Below are positions 45,878-53,468 of a DNA stretch of 64,000 bases, piece after piece. Position 1 is the first letter of the stretch. The number at the start of each line of letters is the position of its first letter. The DNA is from Rufibacter sp. DG15C (GTDB taxonomy: Bacteria > Bacteroidota > Bacteroidia > Cytophagales > Hymenobacteraceae), in NCBI RefSeq assembly GCF_001577755.1, contig NZ_CP010776.1:620001-684000 (forward strand). Direction: 5' to 3'. Under the pieces are notes generated by a model. That model searched no databases. It saw only the letters and a list, made by a program, of their open reading frames with translations, and was not told the origin of the DNA. The position numbers and the translations under genes are program-made.

Positions 45878-47812
45878 ATGAAAAACAAACTTAAAATAGC
45901 AGTGGCGGTTTTGTTGGTGGCTTCGGCCTGCCAACAGCCGGGCCAGGAAAGCGGCGGCACTAACAAATTCTCAGACGCCACGCTCCGCAAAATCTACACT
46001 CTGCAAGACGAGCGCAAAACCCAGGAGCTGTTGACGTTCCTGCAACGCCCAGAAGCCATGTACCGCCGCGAGGCCGCCCTAGCCTTCGGGTCAGTACAGG
46101 ACAGTACGGCCTTGCAACCGTTGGCCGCTTTGTTGCAGGACCCAGACCAAGAGGTTAGAAAAGCCGCCGCCTACGCCTTGGGTCAAATAGGAAGTTCTAC
46201 CGCTGAGACGCCTTTGATTGCCGCTTACGGCGCCGAGAAAGACCCTGCCACCCGTGCCGAGTTCTTGGAAGCTTGGGGCAAAGTAGCCACGCAGAAAGGC
46301 CTGGACATGATGGCCATGATTTCTACCTCGCAACCGCAACTGCAGACGGGTCAGGCCTGGGGCTTGTACCGCGCCGGACAGCGTAAACTAGCCTACGGTT
46401 CTGCCATCAAGAAAGCCAGTGAACTCCTGCGCTCCAATCAGGAATCTGCCAGATTGGGCATTGCGCATTTCTTGGGAAGAACGCCTAAGCTGGACCCTTC
46501 CTCCATTAAATCTGAGGTGTTCACGGTCGTACAAAAAGACCCTAGCGCCGAAGTACGCATGGCCGCAGCCTTGGCTTTAGGCAAAATGACCGACACCGTG
46601 GGCTTGGCTCCCGTAGTGGCTTCCCTCTTGAAGAACGATGCAGATTACAGAGTGCGCGTGAACGCGGTAAGGCCCTTGTATGCCTTGTCGTATGCCTCGG
46701 CGCAGCAGGCGGCTTTTAATGCGTTAGCAGACAAGCACCCGCACGTGGCCCTCAGTGCCGCCGACTACCTGGTTGCCAAAGCTCCGGCAACGGAGTCTCC
46801 CAAACTGCTGGAGCACGCCAACAAACAGCAGGATTGGCGTGTGCGTGCCACCTTGTATGGTGCTGCCTTGGCGTCTGCCAATGACAAAAGCGCCATCAGT
46901 GCGCAGATTAAACAACGCTTTGCCGCCAGCCAGAACCCCTATGAGCAGGCGGCCTTGTTGACGGCCCTAAGCAAAGACGCCACGCAGTTTGCGTTCATTC
47001 AGGAGCAGACCTTCAATAGAAAGCACAACGCCATCAGCACTGCGGGCATTGAGGCTTTGGCGGCTATTAGAGGACAAAAGAATTTCAATCAGGTTAATGT
47101 AAAGGCCTTCGACCAGATATTTCAGCAGGCCGTGGCCTCTGGTGATGTGGCCTTGGTGGGCGTGGCCGCCGGAGCCATCCGCAACCCAGAGCTGAACATG
47201 AAGAGCACCTACGCCGACCACTCCTTCCTGACCCAGGCTAGAGACAAACTGGTCTTGCCGCGTGACATTGAAACGTACCTGGAACTGCAGAAAACCCTGG
47301 ACTACCTGGAAGGCAAAACATCGGCCCCTACGCCTCCTACCCCGTACGGCAATCCTATCAACTGGGCCACGGTGAACAAACTAAAGAAAGGCCAGCGGGC
47401 GTTGTTAAAGACGTCTAAAGGTGATATCACCTTTGAATTGTTGGTGGAAGATGCGCCGGGTTCGGTGGCTAATTTTGTACAGTTAACGGAGATAGGCTTC
47501 TTCATTGGCAAGAACTTCCATAGAGTGGTTCCCAACTTCGTGGCCCAGGGCGGCGACCCGCGCGGGGACGGCTGGGGAAGCTCTGAGGACGGCATCCGGT
47601 CTGAGTTTGCCAATCTGCATTACCTGGAAGGCTACGTGGGCATGGCCTCTGCCGGCAAAGACACCGAAAGCTGCCAATGGTTCATCACCCACTCGCCCAC
47701 TCCACACCTGGACGGCCGCTACACCATCTTCGCGAGAGTGGTGAAAGGCATGGACGTGGTGCACCAGTTGAATATTGGCGATACTATTGAGAAGGTGACG
47801 TTGGTGAAGTAG
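45878..47812 (+). CDS. HEAT-repeat lipoprotein with C-terminal cyclophilin peptidyl-prolyl isomerase
   Basis: A 644-residue lipoprotein (lipobox VASAC, Cys18). Residues about 50-480 form HEAT/PBS-lyase-type repeats (MYRREAALAFGSVQDSTALQ, EVRKAAAYALGQIGSSTAE, EVRMAAALALGKMTDTVG). From about 507 to the end is a cyclophilin domain: TSKGDITFELLVEDAPGSV, NFHRVVPNFVAQGGDPRGDG, GYVGMASAGKDTESCQWFI and HLDGRYTIFARVVKGMDVV. The active-site Arg is in FHRVVPNF. It should act as a periplasmic or surface proline isomerase/chaperone, with the HEAT part binding clients. Bracketed upstream by palindromic copy 13. Confidence 0.9.
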   Translation: MKNKLKIAVAVLLVASACQQPGQESGGTNKFSDATLRKIYTLQDERKTQELLTFLQRPEAMYRREAALAFGSVQDSTALQPLAALLQDPDQEVRKAAAYALGQIGSSTAETPLIAAYGAEKDPATRAEFLEAWGKVATQKGLDMMAMISTSQPQLQTGQAWGLYRAGQRKLAYGSAIKKASELLRSNQESARLGIAHFLGRTPKLDPSSIKSEVFTVVQKDPSAEVRMAAALALGKMTDTVGLAPVVASLLKNDADYRVRVNAVRPLYALSYASAQQAAFNALADKHPHVALSAADYLVAKAPATESPKLLEHANKQQDWRVRATLYGAALASANDKSAISAQIKQRFAASQNPYEQAALLTALSKDATQFAFIQEQTFNRKHNAISTAGIEALAAIRGQKNFNQVNVKAFDQIFQQAVASGDVALVGVAAGAIRNPELNMKSTYADHSFLTQARDKLVLPRDIETYLELQKTLDYLEGKTSAPTPPTPYGNPINWATVNKLKKGQRALLKTSKGDITFELLVEDAPGSVANFVQLTEIGFFIGKNFHRVVPNFVAQGGDPRGDGWGSSEDGIRSEFANLHYLEGYVGMASAGKDTESCQWFITHSPTPHLDGRYTIFARVVKGMDVVHQLNIGDTIEKVTLVK

Positions 47813-47943
47813 TTTTTTGAGACACAAATATCAAGATAAAAGACTCAATATTTTTTCTTTTTGTCATCCTGGCAGAACCTTGTGTGCCAATTAGATAGGC
47901 TTATTTGTTCTTTAATGGACTTACTGAGTCCTGAGCTTTAAAA

Positions 47944-48117
47944 ATGAAAACAACTGTTCTAGCAAGCCTTACCTTCCTAAAGTTAGGATTCTTCTTAGTA
48001 GGGTTCAGTCTTACAATTTGGCATCTAAGTAGAGCTTTATTGAAGAAGGAGGGTTATGGCAAAACTAAGGCGTTAAAATATTTTTTTGGCACATTCGCCA
48101 TTCTTATTGCCATTTGA
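47944..48117 (+). CDS. Possible small membrane protein, 57 residues
   Basis: ATG 47944 opens a 57-codon frame: MKTTVLASLTFLKLGFFLVG..., then a basic loop (SRALLKKEGYGKTKALKY) and a second hydrophobic stretch (FFGTFAILIAI), stop TGA 48115-48117. Two helices around a positive loop is a believable small inner-membrane protein. No family is recognised, no good promoter was seen, and it could be chance. It occupies an otherwise empty gap of about 440 nt. Confidence 0.4.
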   Translation: MKTTVLASLTFLKLGFFLVGFSLTIWHLSRALLKKEGYGKTKALKYFFGTFAILIAI

Positions 48118-48158
48118 ATAATAGAATTCGTTGCGATTTATCCAGAATAGTTCAGGCA

Positions 48159-48210
48159 CCATATAAAAGCAGACGCCTCTACAATTGTAGAGGCGTCTGC
48201 TTTTATATGG
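48159..48210. terminator. Perfect 52-nt palindrome, bidirectional terminator
   Basis: 26 nt (CCATATAAAAGCAGACGCCT...) are followed directly by their exact reverse complement, with no spacer. The GC-rich core GCAGACGCCTCTAC and flanking AAAA/TTTT tracts allow termination from both sides, serving the plus-strand genes and rsmG. A palindrome this long without spacer can extrude as a cruciform. Confidence 0.8.
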
Positions 48211-48214
48211 TTTC

Positions 48215-48252
48215 CACTTTTGGCCTAATTTCTCTAAAATAGGTCAAAAGCG
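48215..48252 (+). repeat. Dispersed palindromic element, copy 14
   Basis: CACTTTTGGCC, centre TAATTTCTCTAAAATA and GGTCAAAAGCG. It ends just before the rsmG stop codon; with copy 15 it brackets rsmG. The arms are mutated in a compensating way (CTTTTGGCC/GGTCAAAAG). Confidence 0.72.
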
Positions 48253-48254
48253 AT

Positions 48255-48896
48255 TTACGCAGTCGGATGCTGCGGCACGTACACCACTTTCTTTGTCTCA
48301 AAGAATTCCTCAGAAAAATAGTTATTCAAATCATACACTTGGTGCACCAAGCCAGATTCGGCTAGTTCTTCGGTGAGGTCGCCACCTTTGAGATAGTAGA
48401 GGCCTTGCTCAGGCACTGACTCTTTCTTGAAGCTGAATTGAATCCATTGGTAAAAGGTGGCCAGTCTGGCTACGGCGCGGCTCACAATGAAATCGTATTT
48501 GTCATGTACCTGTTCGGCGCGGGTCTGGGTAGCCTTTACATTGTGTAAGTGCAGTTCATGCGCAATCTCCTGTACTACGTGAATCTTCTTGCCAATAGAA
48601 TCCACTAAGTGGAATTTCACCTCGGGGAACAGAATAGCCAGTGGCAAACCCGGAAGGCCGCCGCCAGTGCCTACGTCCATCACGCTGGTTCCCGCCGGAA
48701 ACGTCACCACCTTGGCAATGGCCAGTGAGTGCAGGATGTGGTTCTCTACAATGTTCTCTGTGTCCTTGCGCGAGATGACGTTGATTTTGGCGTTCCAATC
48801 CACCAACAGCTCGGCCAATTGAGCAAACTGCTGTAATTGCTCCGGGGTTATCTCCGGAAAGTACTTCGTGAGGATTTCTACCGAGGTTGCCTTCAT
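48255..48896 (-). CDS. rsmG: 16S rRNA (guanine(527)-N7)-methyltransferase RsmG
   Basis: A 213-residue SAM-dependent methyltransferase modifying G527 of 16S rRNA. The SAM-binding motif VMDVGTGGGLPGLPLAI lies at about 72-88. Other family features are WNAKINVISRKD and NHILHSLAI in the N-terminal part, FHLVDSIGKKIHVVQEIA as motif II, and DFIVSRAVARL as the motif IV region. ATG 48896 (MKATSVEILTKYFP) is preferred; an upstream frame to 48992 runs through GAGTC repeats and palindromic copy 15. The length fits E. coli RsmG (207). Confidence 0.95.
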   Translation of the reverse strand: MKATSVEILTKYFPEITPEQLQQFAQLAELLVDWNAKINVISRKDTENIVENHILHSLAIAKVVTFPAGTSVMDVGTGGGLPGLPLAILFPEVKFHLVDSIGKKIHVVQEIAHELHLHNVKATQTRAEQVHDKYDFIVSRAVARLATFYQWIQFSFKKESVPEQGLYYLKGGDLTEELAESGLVHQVYDLNNYFSEEFFETKKVVYVPQHPTA

Positions 48897-48911
48897 ACGC
48901 CCAAAGATAGT

Positions 48912-48953
48912 AAAATGAGTCACGAGTTCTGAGTCTAGAGTCGCGAGTCTTTT
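48912..48953. repeat. GAGTC-rich word repeat, member 2
   Basis: Overlapping GAGTCACGAGTTCTGAGTC and AGAGTCGCGAGTC directly upstream of rsmG, on its 5' leader. Same word family as 43801 and 60722. Confidence 0.6.
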
Positions 48954-48968
48954 TTGAAATCGGATTTC

Positions 48969-49008
48969 CATTTTTAGGCTATTTCTCAGCAAAACAGGCT
49001 AAAAATGA
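48969..49008 (+). repeat. Dispersed palindromic element, copy 15
   Basis: CATTTTTAGGC, centre TATTTCTCAGCAAAACA and GGCTAAAAATG. Its right arm, read on the minus strand, provides the CATTTTTAG tract after the terminator stem of the sigma factor gene. Confidence 0.75.
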
Positions 49009-49036
49009 AGAGAGCGACCATAGGGCCGCTCTCTTC
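49007..49036 (-). terminator. Terminator of the ECF sigma gene sharing sequence with palindromic copy 15
   Basis: GAAGAGAGCG (49007-49016) pairs with CGCTCTCTTC (49027-49036). On the minus strand the stem is followed by ATTTTTAG from the repeat arm. About 50 nt past the sigma factor stop codon. Confidence 0.75.
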
Positions 49037-49067
49037 TTATCTTATACACCAAGAGTGAGTCTAAAAT

Positions 49068-49090
49068 CTTACGTCTTGTGTCTTACGTCT
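49068..49090. repeat. Short tandem word repeat (CTTACGTCT)
   Basis: CTTACGTCT occurs twice, 14 nt apart, joined by TGTGT. It matches the AGACGTAAGACACA word at 74-87 in reverse. It overlaps the last bases of the sigma factor gene, covering its stop codon (49089-49091). Confidence 0.45.
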
Positions 49091-49697
49091 AAATAAGGTG
49101 TTTCTTGTTTTTCACCATGTCATAGAGCAACTCGCGGGCGCGGTGCAACTGGGCCTTTACAGTACCTAACGGGGCGCTCAGCTCAGTGGCAATCTCCTCA
49201 TAAGAAAGCTCGTCAAAGTAGCGCAGGGTCACCAAGCGCTGGTACTTGTCTGGCAACTTGCTCACAATGTACTGCATGATCTCAATCTTTTGGTTCTTGA
49301 TGGCTGTCTCCTGCGGATTGAGGTTGTTGTCTTTGAAATCTATGGTTATCTCATCGCCGTTATCAATCTTGATAGCCGAGTCAATGGACATGGTCTTGAT
49401 CTTGTTCTTTCTGATGAAGTCAATGCAGTTGTTGGTGGCAATCCTGAACAACCAGGTACTGAATGCGTATTCTGGGTTGAATTTGTGCAGGTTGCGGAAC
49501 GCTTTGGCAAAGGCTTCAATAGTCAAGTCCTCAGCATCGTCTGGGTTGCGCACCATCTTCAGGACCACGTGGTACACGGGCTTCTTGTAGATCTGCATCA
49601 GCTCAGCGTACGCCTTCTCATCTCCGTCCTCAACCGCCGACTGAATCAGTTTAAAATCGTGTTTCGCTTTCGCGGAGAACTGCTTATTTACTTCCAT
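49089..49697 (-). CDS. RNA polymerase sigma-70 factor, ECF family
   Basis: A 202-residue extracytoplasmic-function sigma factor. Region 2 spans about 24-98 (YAELMQIYKKPVYHVVLKMV, NPDDAEDLTIEAFAKAF, FSTWLFRIATNNCIDFIRKN) and region 4 about 141-194 (LPDKYQRLVTLRYFDELSYE, LGTVKAQLHRARELL). A charged linker of about 40 residues (IKIDNGDEITIDFKDNN) lies between. No anti-sigma factor gene is adjacent, so it may be constitutively active or controlled in another way. Its ATG overlaps the end of the upstream glycosyltransferase gene by 10 nt, so the two are translationally coupled. Confidence 0.92.
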   Translation of the reverse strand: MEVNKQFSAKAKHDFKLIQSAVEDGDEKAYAELMQIYKKPVYHVVLKMVRNPDDAEDLTIEAFAKAFRNLHKFNPEYAFSTWLFRIATNNCIDFIRKNKIKTMSIDSAIKIDNGDEITIDFKDNNLNPQETAIKNQKIEIMQYIVSKLPDKYQRLVTLRYFDELSYEEIATELSAPLGTVKAQLHRARELLYDMVKNKKHLI

Positions 49698-50938
49698 CTT
49701 ACCTTTTTAGTCGTTAAAACAGAGATTCCAATCCCTATATAAGTGAGGTAATACCCCATTTCCAGCGCTGGTAGCAACCACCAGGCCACTGGGTTGTGTA
49801 GACGCCGCGCCACGGGCACATAAGAGGCCAAAAGACCCAGATACCGTACCCCAATAATGAGGCCAACCCAGAGCAACTGCTGCTGCATGGCCAAAAGAAT
49901 GGGTGATATTACATAAAATAGCCCGTTTGCCAAGACAAAAAGTCCGATTCTGAACTGGTCCCGTTTCTGGTACTGCTTGCCGGCGGCCATATGCCGCGTC
50001 TTCTGTCGCCACCATTTGCGCCACCGCGTTTCGGGGGCACTCTGGGTGTGGGCTTCCTCTTCAATGACAATCTGAACCTTGGAATGTTTGGCGGCCGCCT
50101 GAACGAATAAATCGTCATCGCCGCCCAACGACCGTATGTGTGATGCAAATCCCTTGTTCCGGAAGAAAGTTGATTTTGTATAGGCAAGATTTCTGCCTAC
50201 CCCCATGTACGCTTGGCCCCGCTTGGCAAACGACAGATACTGCATTGCCGTCAAGAAGGTTTCAAATCTTATCAGTTGATTTAAAAATCCATATATTCTG
50301 ATATACGGAGAATAGCCTAAAACGATGTCCTTGTTTTCCTGAAACCCGCTTGCCATGGCCTGGGCCCACGTATTGGACACCGGCCGGCAATCTGCGTCCG
50401 TGAACAAAAGATGCTCATATTTGGCCGCCTTAATGCCCAGAAACAAGCCGTATTTCTTGGGGCTCATCTGGCTGGGCGTTTCCTGGGCCTGCACTATTCT
50501 CAAACGCGGGTTCTCTAGCTGATATTCTTTTAATAACAGCCCGGTCCCATCCCAAGAACGATCATCTATGATAATAATTTCCCAAGGCGCCGGATATTCT
50601 TGCTGCAACAGCAAAGGCAACAGCTCCTGCAGGTTCTGCACTTCATTGTGGGCGCAGACCAAAATAGACAAAGGTGGCAGTTCTTCTGGGGAGGCCGGCG
50701 CCTGGTGTTTGTGAAAGGCCAGCGGCAGAAAGTAATACAGCTCATAAAACAACTGCACCAGCACACAGGCACCCAGCAGGTAAAGAAGCAAATGAGGTAT
50801 GGTGAGGAAGGCGTCCAAGGGTTGAGTAAAGTATACCCAAAAGTAGTACAAAATTCTCTGTTCTGCGGTTATACCGTGGTCAATCTGTATCTTTGTGGTT
50901 TGGAGAAAATTCAAGGTCGATTGCTGATTTTTTAGCAC
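49688..50938 (-). CDS. Family 2 glycosyltransferase, membrane-bound
   Basis: Up to 416 residues. An N-terminal membrane helix (LLLYLLGACVLVQLFYELYY) precedes the GT-A domain: LSILVCAHNEVQNL, IIIIDDRSWDG (nucleotide-binding Asp), LLFTDADCRPVS (DxD-like), GGDDDLFVQAA (acceptor-site acidic motif) and TRWRKWWRQKTRH (QxxRW-like). C-terminal hydrophobic helices follow. It would add sugars to a lipid-linked or surface glycan. The start is uncertain: GTG 50938 lies beyond a tgt promoter box on the other strand, and a TTG near 50820 (LDAFLTIPH) would also keep the membrane helix. The end overlaps the ECF sigma start. Confidence 0.85.
   Translation of the reverse strand: MLKNQQSTLNFLQTTKIQIDHGITAEQRILYYFWVYFTQPLDAFLTIPHLLLYLLGACVLVQLFYELYYFLPLAFHKHQAPASPEELPPLSILVCAHNEVQNLQELLPLLLQQEYPAPWEIIIIDDRSWDGTGLLLKEYQLENPRLRIVQAQETPSQMSPKKYGLFLGIKAAKYEHLLFTDADCRPVSNTWAQAMASGFQENKDIVLGYSPYIRIYGFLNQLIRFETFLTAMQYLSFAKRGQAYMGVGRNLAYTKSTFFRNKGFASHIRSLGGDDDLFVQAAAKHSKVQIVIEEEAHTQSAPETRWRKWWRQKTRHMAAGKQYQKRDQFRIGLFVLANGLFYVISPILLAMQQQLLWVGLIIGVRYLGLLASYVPVARRLHNPVAWWLLPALEMGYYLTYIGIGISVLTTKKVRWK
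50888..50895 (+). promoter_or_regulatory. Putative -7 box of tgt
   Basis: TATCTTTG matches TAnnTTTG and precedes the tgt ATG by about 90 nt. It lies inside the longest reading of the divergent glycosyltransferase gene. No TTG stands 20 nt upstream. Confidence 0.5.
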
Positions 50939-50986
50939 CCAGCAATAAAAGCACCTGGCTTTTCTCCAGCACTTTACCCCTTGTCC

Positions 50987-52117
50987 ATGACCTTTGATTT
51001 AGTAGCGAAAGACCCTGCTTCCAAAGCCCGTGCCGGTGAACTCACCACGGCGCATGGCACCATACAAACGCCCATTTTCATGCCGGTGGGCACTGCCGGC
51101 ACCGTTAAAGCCGTGCACCAGCGCGAACTCAAGGAAGACGTAAAGGCGCAGATTATTCTGGGCAACACCTACCACCTGTATTTGAGACCGGGCCTGAACG
51201 TGCTGGAGAAAGCCGGCGGTCTGCACAAATTCAACGGATGGGACAGACCCATCCTCACTGACAGTGGCGGGTACCAAGTGTTCTCTTTGTCAGGCACGCG
51301 CAAGATCATTGAGGACGGCGTTAAGTTCAGAAGCCACATTGACGGCTCCAGCCACCTGTTCACGCCAGAGAACGTGATGGACACGCAGCGCACCATTGGC
51401 GCCGATATCATCATGGCCTTTGACGAGTGCACGCCGTACCCGTGTGACTACAACTACGCCAAAAATTCCATGGACCGCACGCACCGCTGGTTACAGCGTT
51501 GCATTGACCGTTTTGACAGCACAGAGCCCAAATACGGCTATGAGCAGACCCTCTTCCCAATTGTGCAGGGAAGCACCTACAAAGACTTGCGTATTCAGTC
51601 TGCTGAGATGATTGCCAGCAAGAACCGTCCGGGCAACGCCATTGGCGGTCTTTCTGTGGGCGAGCCCGCCGAGATGATGTATGAGATGACCGAACTAGTC
51701 TGCGACATACTGCCCGCCGACAAACCACGTTACCTCATGGGCGTGGGCACGCCGGCCAACATTCTGGAGAACATTGCGCTGGGCGTAGACATGTTTGACT
51801 GCGTGCTGCCTACTAGAAATGCTAGAAACGGCATGCTGTTCACCACGCAGGGCATCATCAACATTAGGAACGAGCGTTGGAAAGAAGACTTCTCACCCAT
51901 TGACGCTGAACTGGGCGGCTATGCGAGTACGTTCTATAGCAAAGCGTACCTGCGTCACCTGATGCATGCCACCGAGATGCTGGGCGCCCAGATTGCCAGC
52001 GTGCACAACCTCACCTTCTACCTGTGGTTGGTAGGCCAGGCGCGCGAACAGATTATTGCCGGCACCTTCGCCTCTTGGAAAGACGTGATGGTGAAGAAGT
52101 TGATGACCAGATTGTAA
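50987..52117 (+). CDS. tgt: Queuine tRNA-ribosyltransferase lacking the usual zinc cysteines
   Basis: A 376-residue TIM-barrel enzyme exchanging G34 for preQ1 in tRNAs with GUN anticodons. Catalytic and substrate motifs are present: LTDSGGYQVFSL (general base Asp), AFDECTPYP, IGGLSVGEP and GVDMFDCVLPTRNARNG (nucleophile Asp). The normal zinc site CxCxxC is changed: residues 309, 311 and 314 are Leu, Gly and Ser in DAELGGYASTF, while the fourth ligand His340 (SVHNLTFY) stays. The rest of the C-terminal subdomain (YSKAYLRHL) is intact, so the enzyme is probably active without zinc. ATG 50987 is chosen over TTG 50981. Confidence 0.93.
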   Translation: MTFDLVAKDPASKARAGELTTAHGTIQTPIFMPVGTAGTVKAVHQRELKEDVKAQIILGNTYHLYLRPGLNVLEKAGGLHKFNGWDRPILTDSGGYQVFSLSGTRKIIEDGVKFRSHIDGSSHLFTPENVMDTQRTIGADIIMAFDECTPYPCDYNYAKNSMDRTHRWLQRCIDRFDSTEPKYGYEQTLFPIVQGSTYKDLRIQSAEMIASKNRPGNAIGGLSVGEPAEMMYEMTELVCDILPADKPRYLMGVGTPANILENIALGVDMFDCVLPTRNARNGMLFTTQGIINIRNERWKEDFSPIDAELGGYASTFYSKAYLRHLMHATEMLGAQIASVHNLTFYLWLVGQAREQIIAGTFASWKDVMVKKLMTRL

Positions 52118-52244
52118 TGATTAATGTGGAATGACCAATGATTAATATCTTAGACTCTCCTTCTGTGCTGCGTTTAGTAAGTGGGAATTAATCACTAGCT
52201 ATCATTCAATCATTATTCATTAATCACTACTCATTAAAGAAAGC
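52118..52244. other. Word-repeat leader between tgt and the LptF/G gene
   Basis: An AT-rich gap made of overlapping words ATGATTAAT, AATGACCAATGATTAAT, TTAATCACTA and CATTCAATCATTATTCATTAATC. No hairpin of note. It resembles the other word-like intergenic repeats of the window. Confidence 0.45.
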
Positions 52245-53321
52245 GTGAAGCTCCTAGACAAATACATTCTCAAGAAGTTCCTGACCACGTTTGTGTTTGT
52301 GGTAATCATTCTCATGGCGGTGATCTGCGTGATTGATTTTGTGGAGAAGAACGATGACTTCATCCAGAACAACCTCTCCGCACGGACCATCATTTTTGAT
52401 TATTACATCAACATGATTCCGTTTTACGCCAACCTGCTCAGTCCTATCACGGTCTTTATTGCCACCGTGTTTGTGACGGCCAAGCTGGCCTCACATACAG
52501 AGATTGTAGCCATCTTGAGCAGCGGGGTTTCTTTCAAGCGTATGCTGGTGCCCTACATTATTGGATCAGTGGTGATTGGCATTTTCATCTTCTTCTTCTC
52601 TGCCTACGTGATCCCCAATGCCAACAAGACCCGCGTGGCCTTTGAGATCAAATACGTCAAGAATCCCTACACCTATGAGGGCCGGAACGTCCATTTCAGG
52701 ATTGGCCCCGAGACTTACGCCTATCTGGAGAGCTATAACAACCACGCCAACGTGGGTTATAAATTCACACTAGAAACCATCAAAAAGCAGGAACTGGTAC
52801 GCAAACTGGCGTCAGAGTCTATCAGATGGGACAGCACCAAGCAGAAGTGGCACATGGACGCCTACACCCTGCGTACCTTTAACGGCGACAAAGAAACCGT
52901 CACCACGGGCGGGCCAGTAGACACTACGCTCAACATGTTACCCAAAGACTTTGCTAGCACCTACCGCATGCGCGAGACCTTGACCATGGCCGAACTGGAC
53001 GATGTGATCAAGGAGAAACAGATGCGCGGCGCCACAGACATTGCCGAGTTCATGACCGAAAAATATGAACGCTACAGCTACCCGTTCGCCATCACGGTGC
53101 TCACGGTCATCGGTGTGATTCTAAGTTCTAGAAAAGTGCGCGGAGGCGTCGGGTTTCAGATTGCCCTTGGGTTTATCCTGGCTTTTATCTTCATCATCTT
53201 CGTGATGATGTCCCGAAGCTTGGCCCAGGTTGGCGGTATTCCTCCGCAGTTGGCCGCCTGGATTCCTTTGGCCGTCTTCTCAGTCATTGGCGTGGTGCTC
53301 TACAAAACCGTGCCCAGGTAA
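52245..53321 (+). CDS. LptF/LptG-family permease (YjgP/YjgQ)
   Basis: A 358-residue inner-membrane component of the lipopolysaccharide exporter LptBFG. The N-terminal helix (YILKKFLTTFVFVVIILMAV) is followed by three more hydrophobic stretches before a periplasmic jelly-roll domain (about 125-255; GRNVHFRIGPETYAYLESY, MDAYTLRTFNGDKETV), and C-terminal helices (YSYPFAITVLTVIGVILSSR, IALGFILAFIFIIFVMM, WIPLAVFSVIGVVLY). The phrase SHTEIVAILSSGVSF is typical of the family. The start is GTG 52245 (MKLLDKYIL), matching the usual N-terminus. F or G cannot be separated by eye. Confidence 0.92.
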   Translation: MKLLDKYILKKFLTTFVFVVIILMAVICVIDFVEKNDDFIQNNLSARTIIFDYYINMIPFYANLLSPITVFIATVFVTAKLASHTEIVAILSSGVSFKRMLVPYIIGSVVIGIFIFFFSAYVIPNANKTRVAFEIKYVKNPYTYEGRNVHFRIGPETYAYLESYNNHANVGYKFTLETIKKQELVRKLASESIRWDSTKQKWHMDAYTLRTFNGDKETVTTGGPVDTTLNMLPKDFASTYRMRETLTMAELDDVIKEKQMRGATDIAEFMTEKYERYSYPFAITVLTVIGVILSSRKVRGGVGFQIALGFILAFIFIIFVMMSRSLAQVGGIPPQLAAWIPLAVFSVIGVVLYKTVPR

Positions 53322-53349
53322 ACCCTGTAAGCGCTAATGCTTTTCTTCT

Positions 53350-53391
53350 CCCGTTTTTGGCCTACTTTTGATAAAACAGGTCAAAAACGGG
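53350..53391 (+). repeat. Dispersed palindromic element, copy 16
   Basis: CCCGTTTTTGGCC, centre TACTTTTGATAAAACA and GGTCAAAAACGGG. It lies between the LptF/G gene and the EamA gene, and probably forms the 3' hairpin of the first. Confidence 0.82.
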
Positions 53392-53468
53392 AGAAACTTT
53401 TTTAAAAACCTATTTAGGTTCTCTCCCAAAACTTAAGCCGTTTTAATACAGTCTAAATTATTTACGCC

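Noticed and set aside
48897-48992. Upstream extension of rsmG
   Set aside because: It reads through GAGTC repeats and part of a palindromic copy; MKATSVEIL matches the family start.
50566-50772. Cys-rich short frame antisense/out of frame in the glycosyltransferase gene
   Set aside because: The Cys richness comes from reading CTGC-rich codons of the real gene in another frame.
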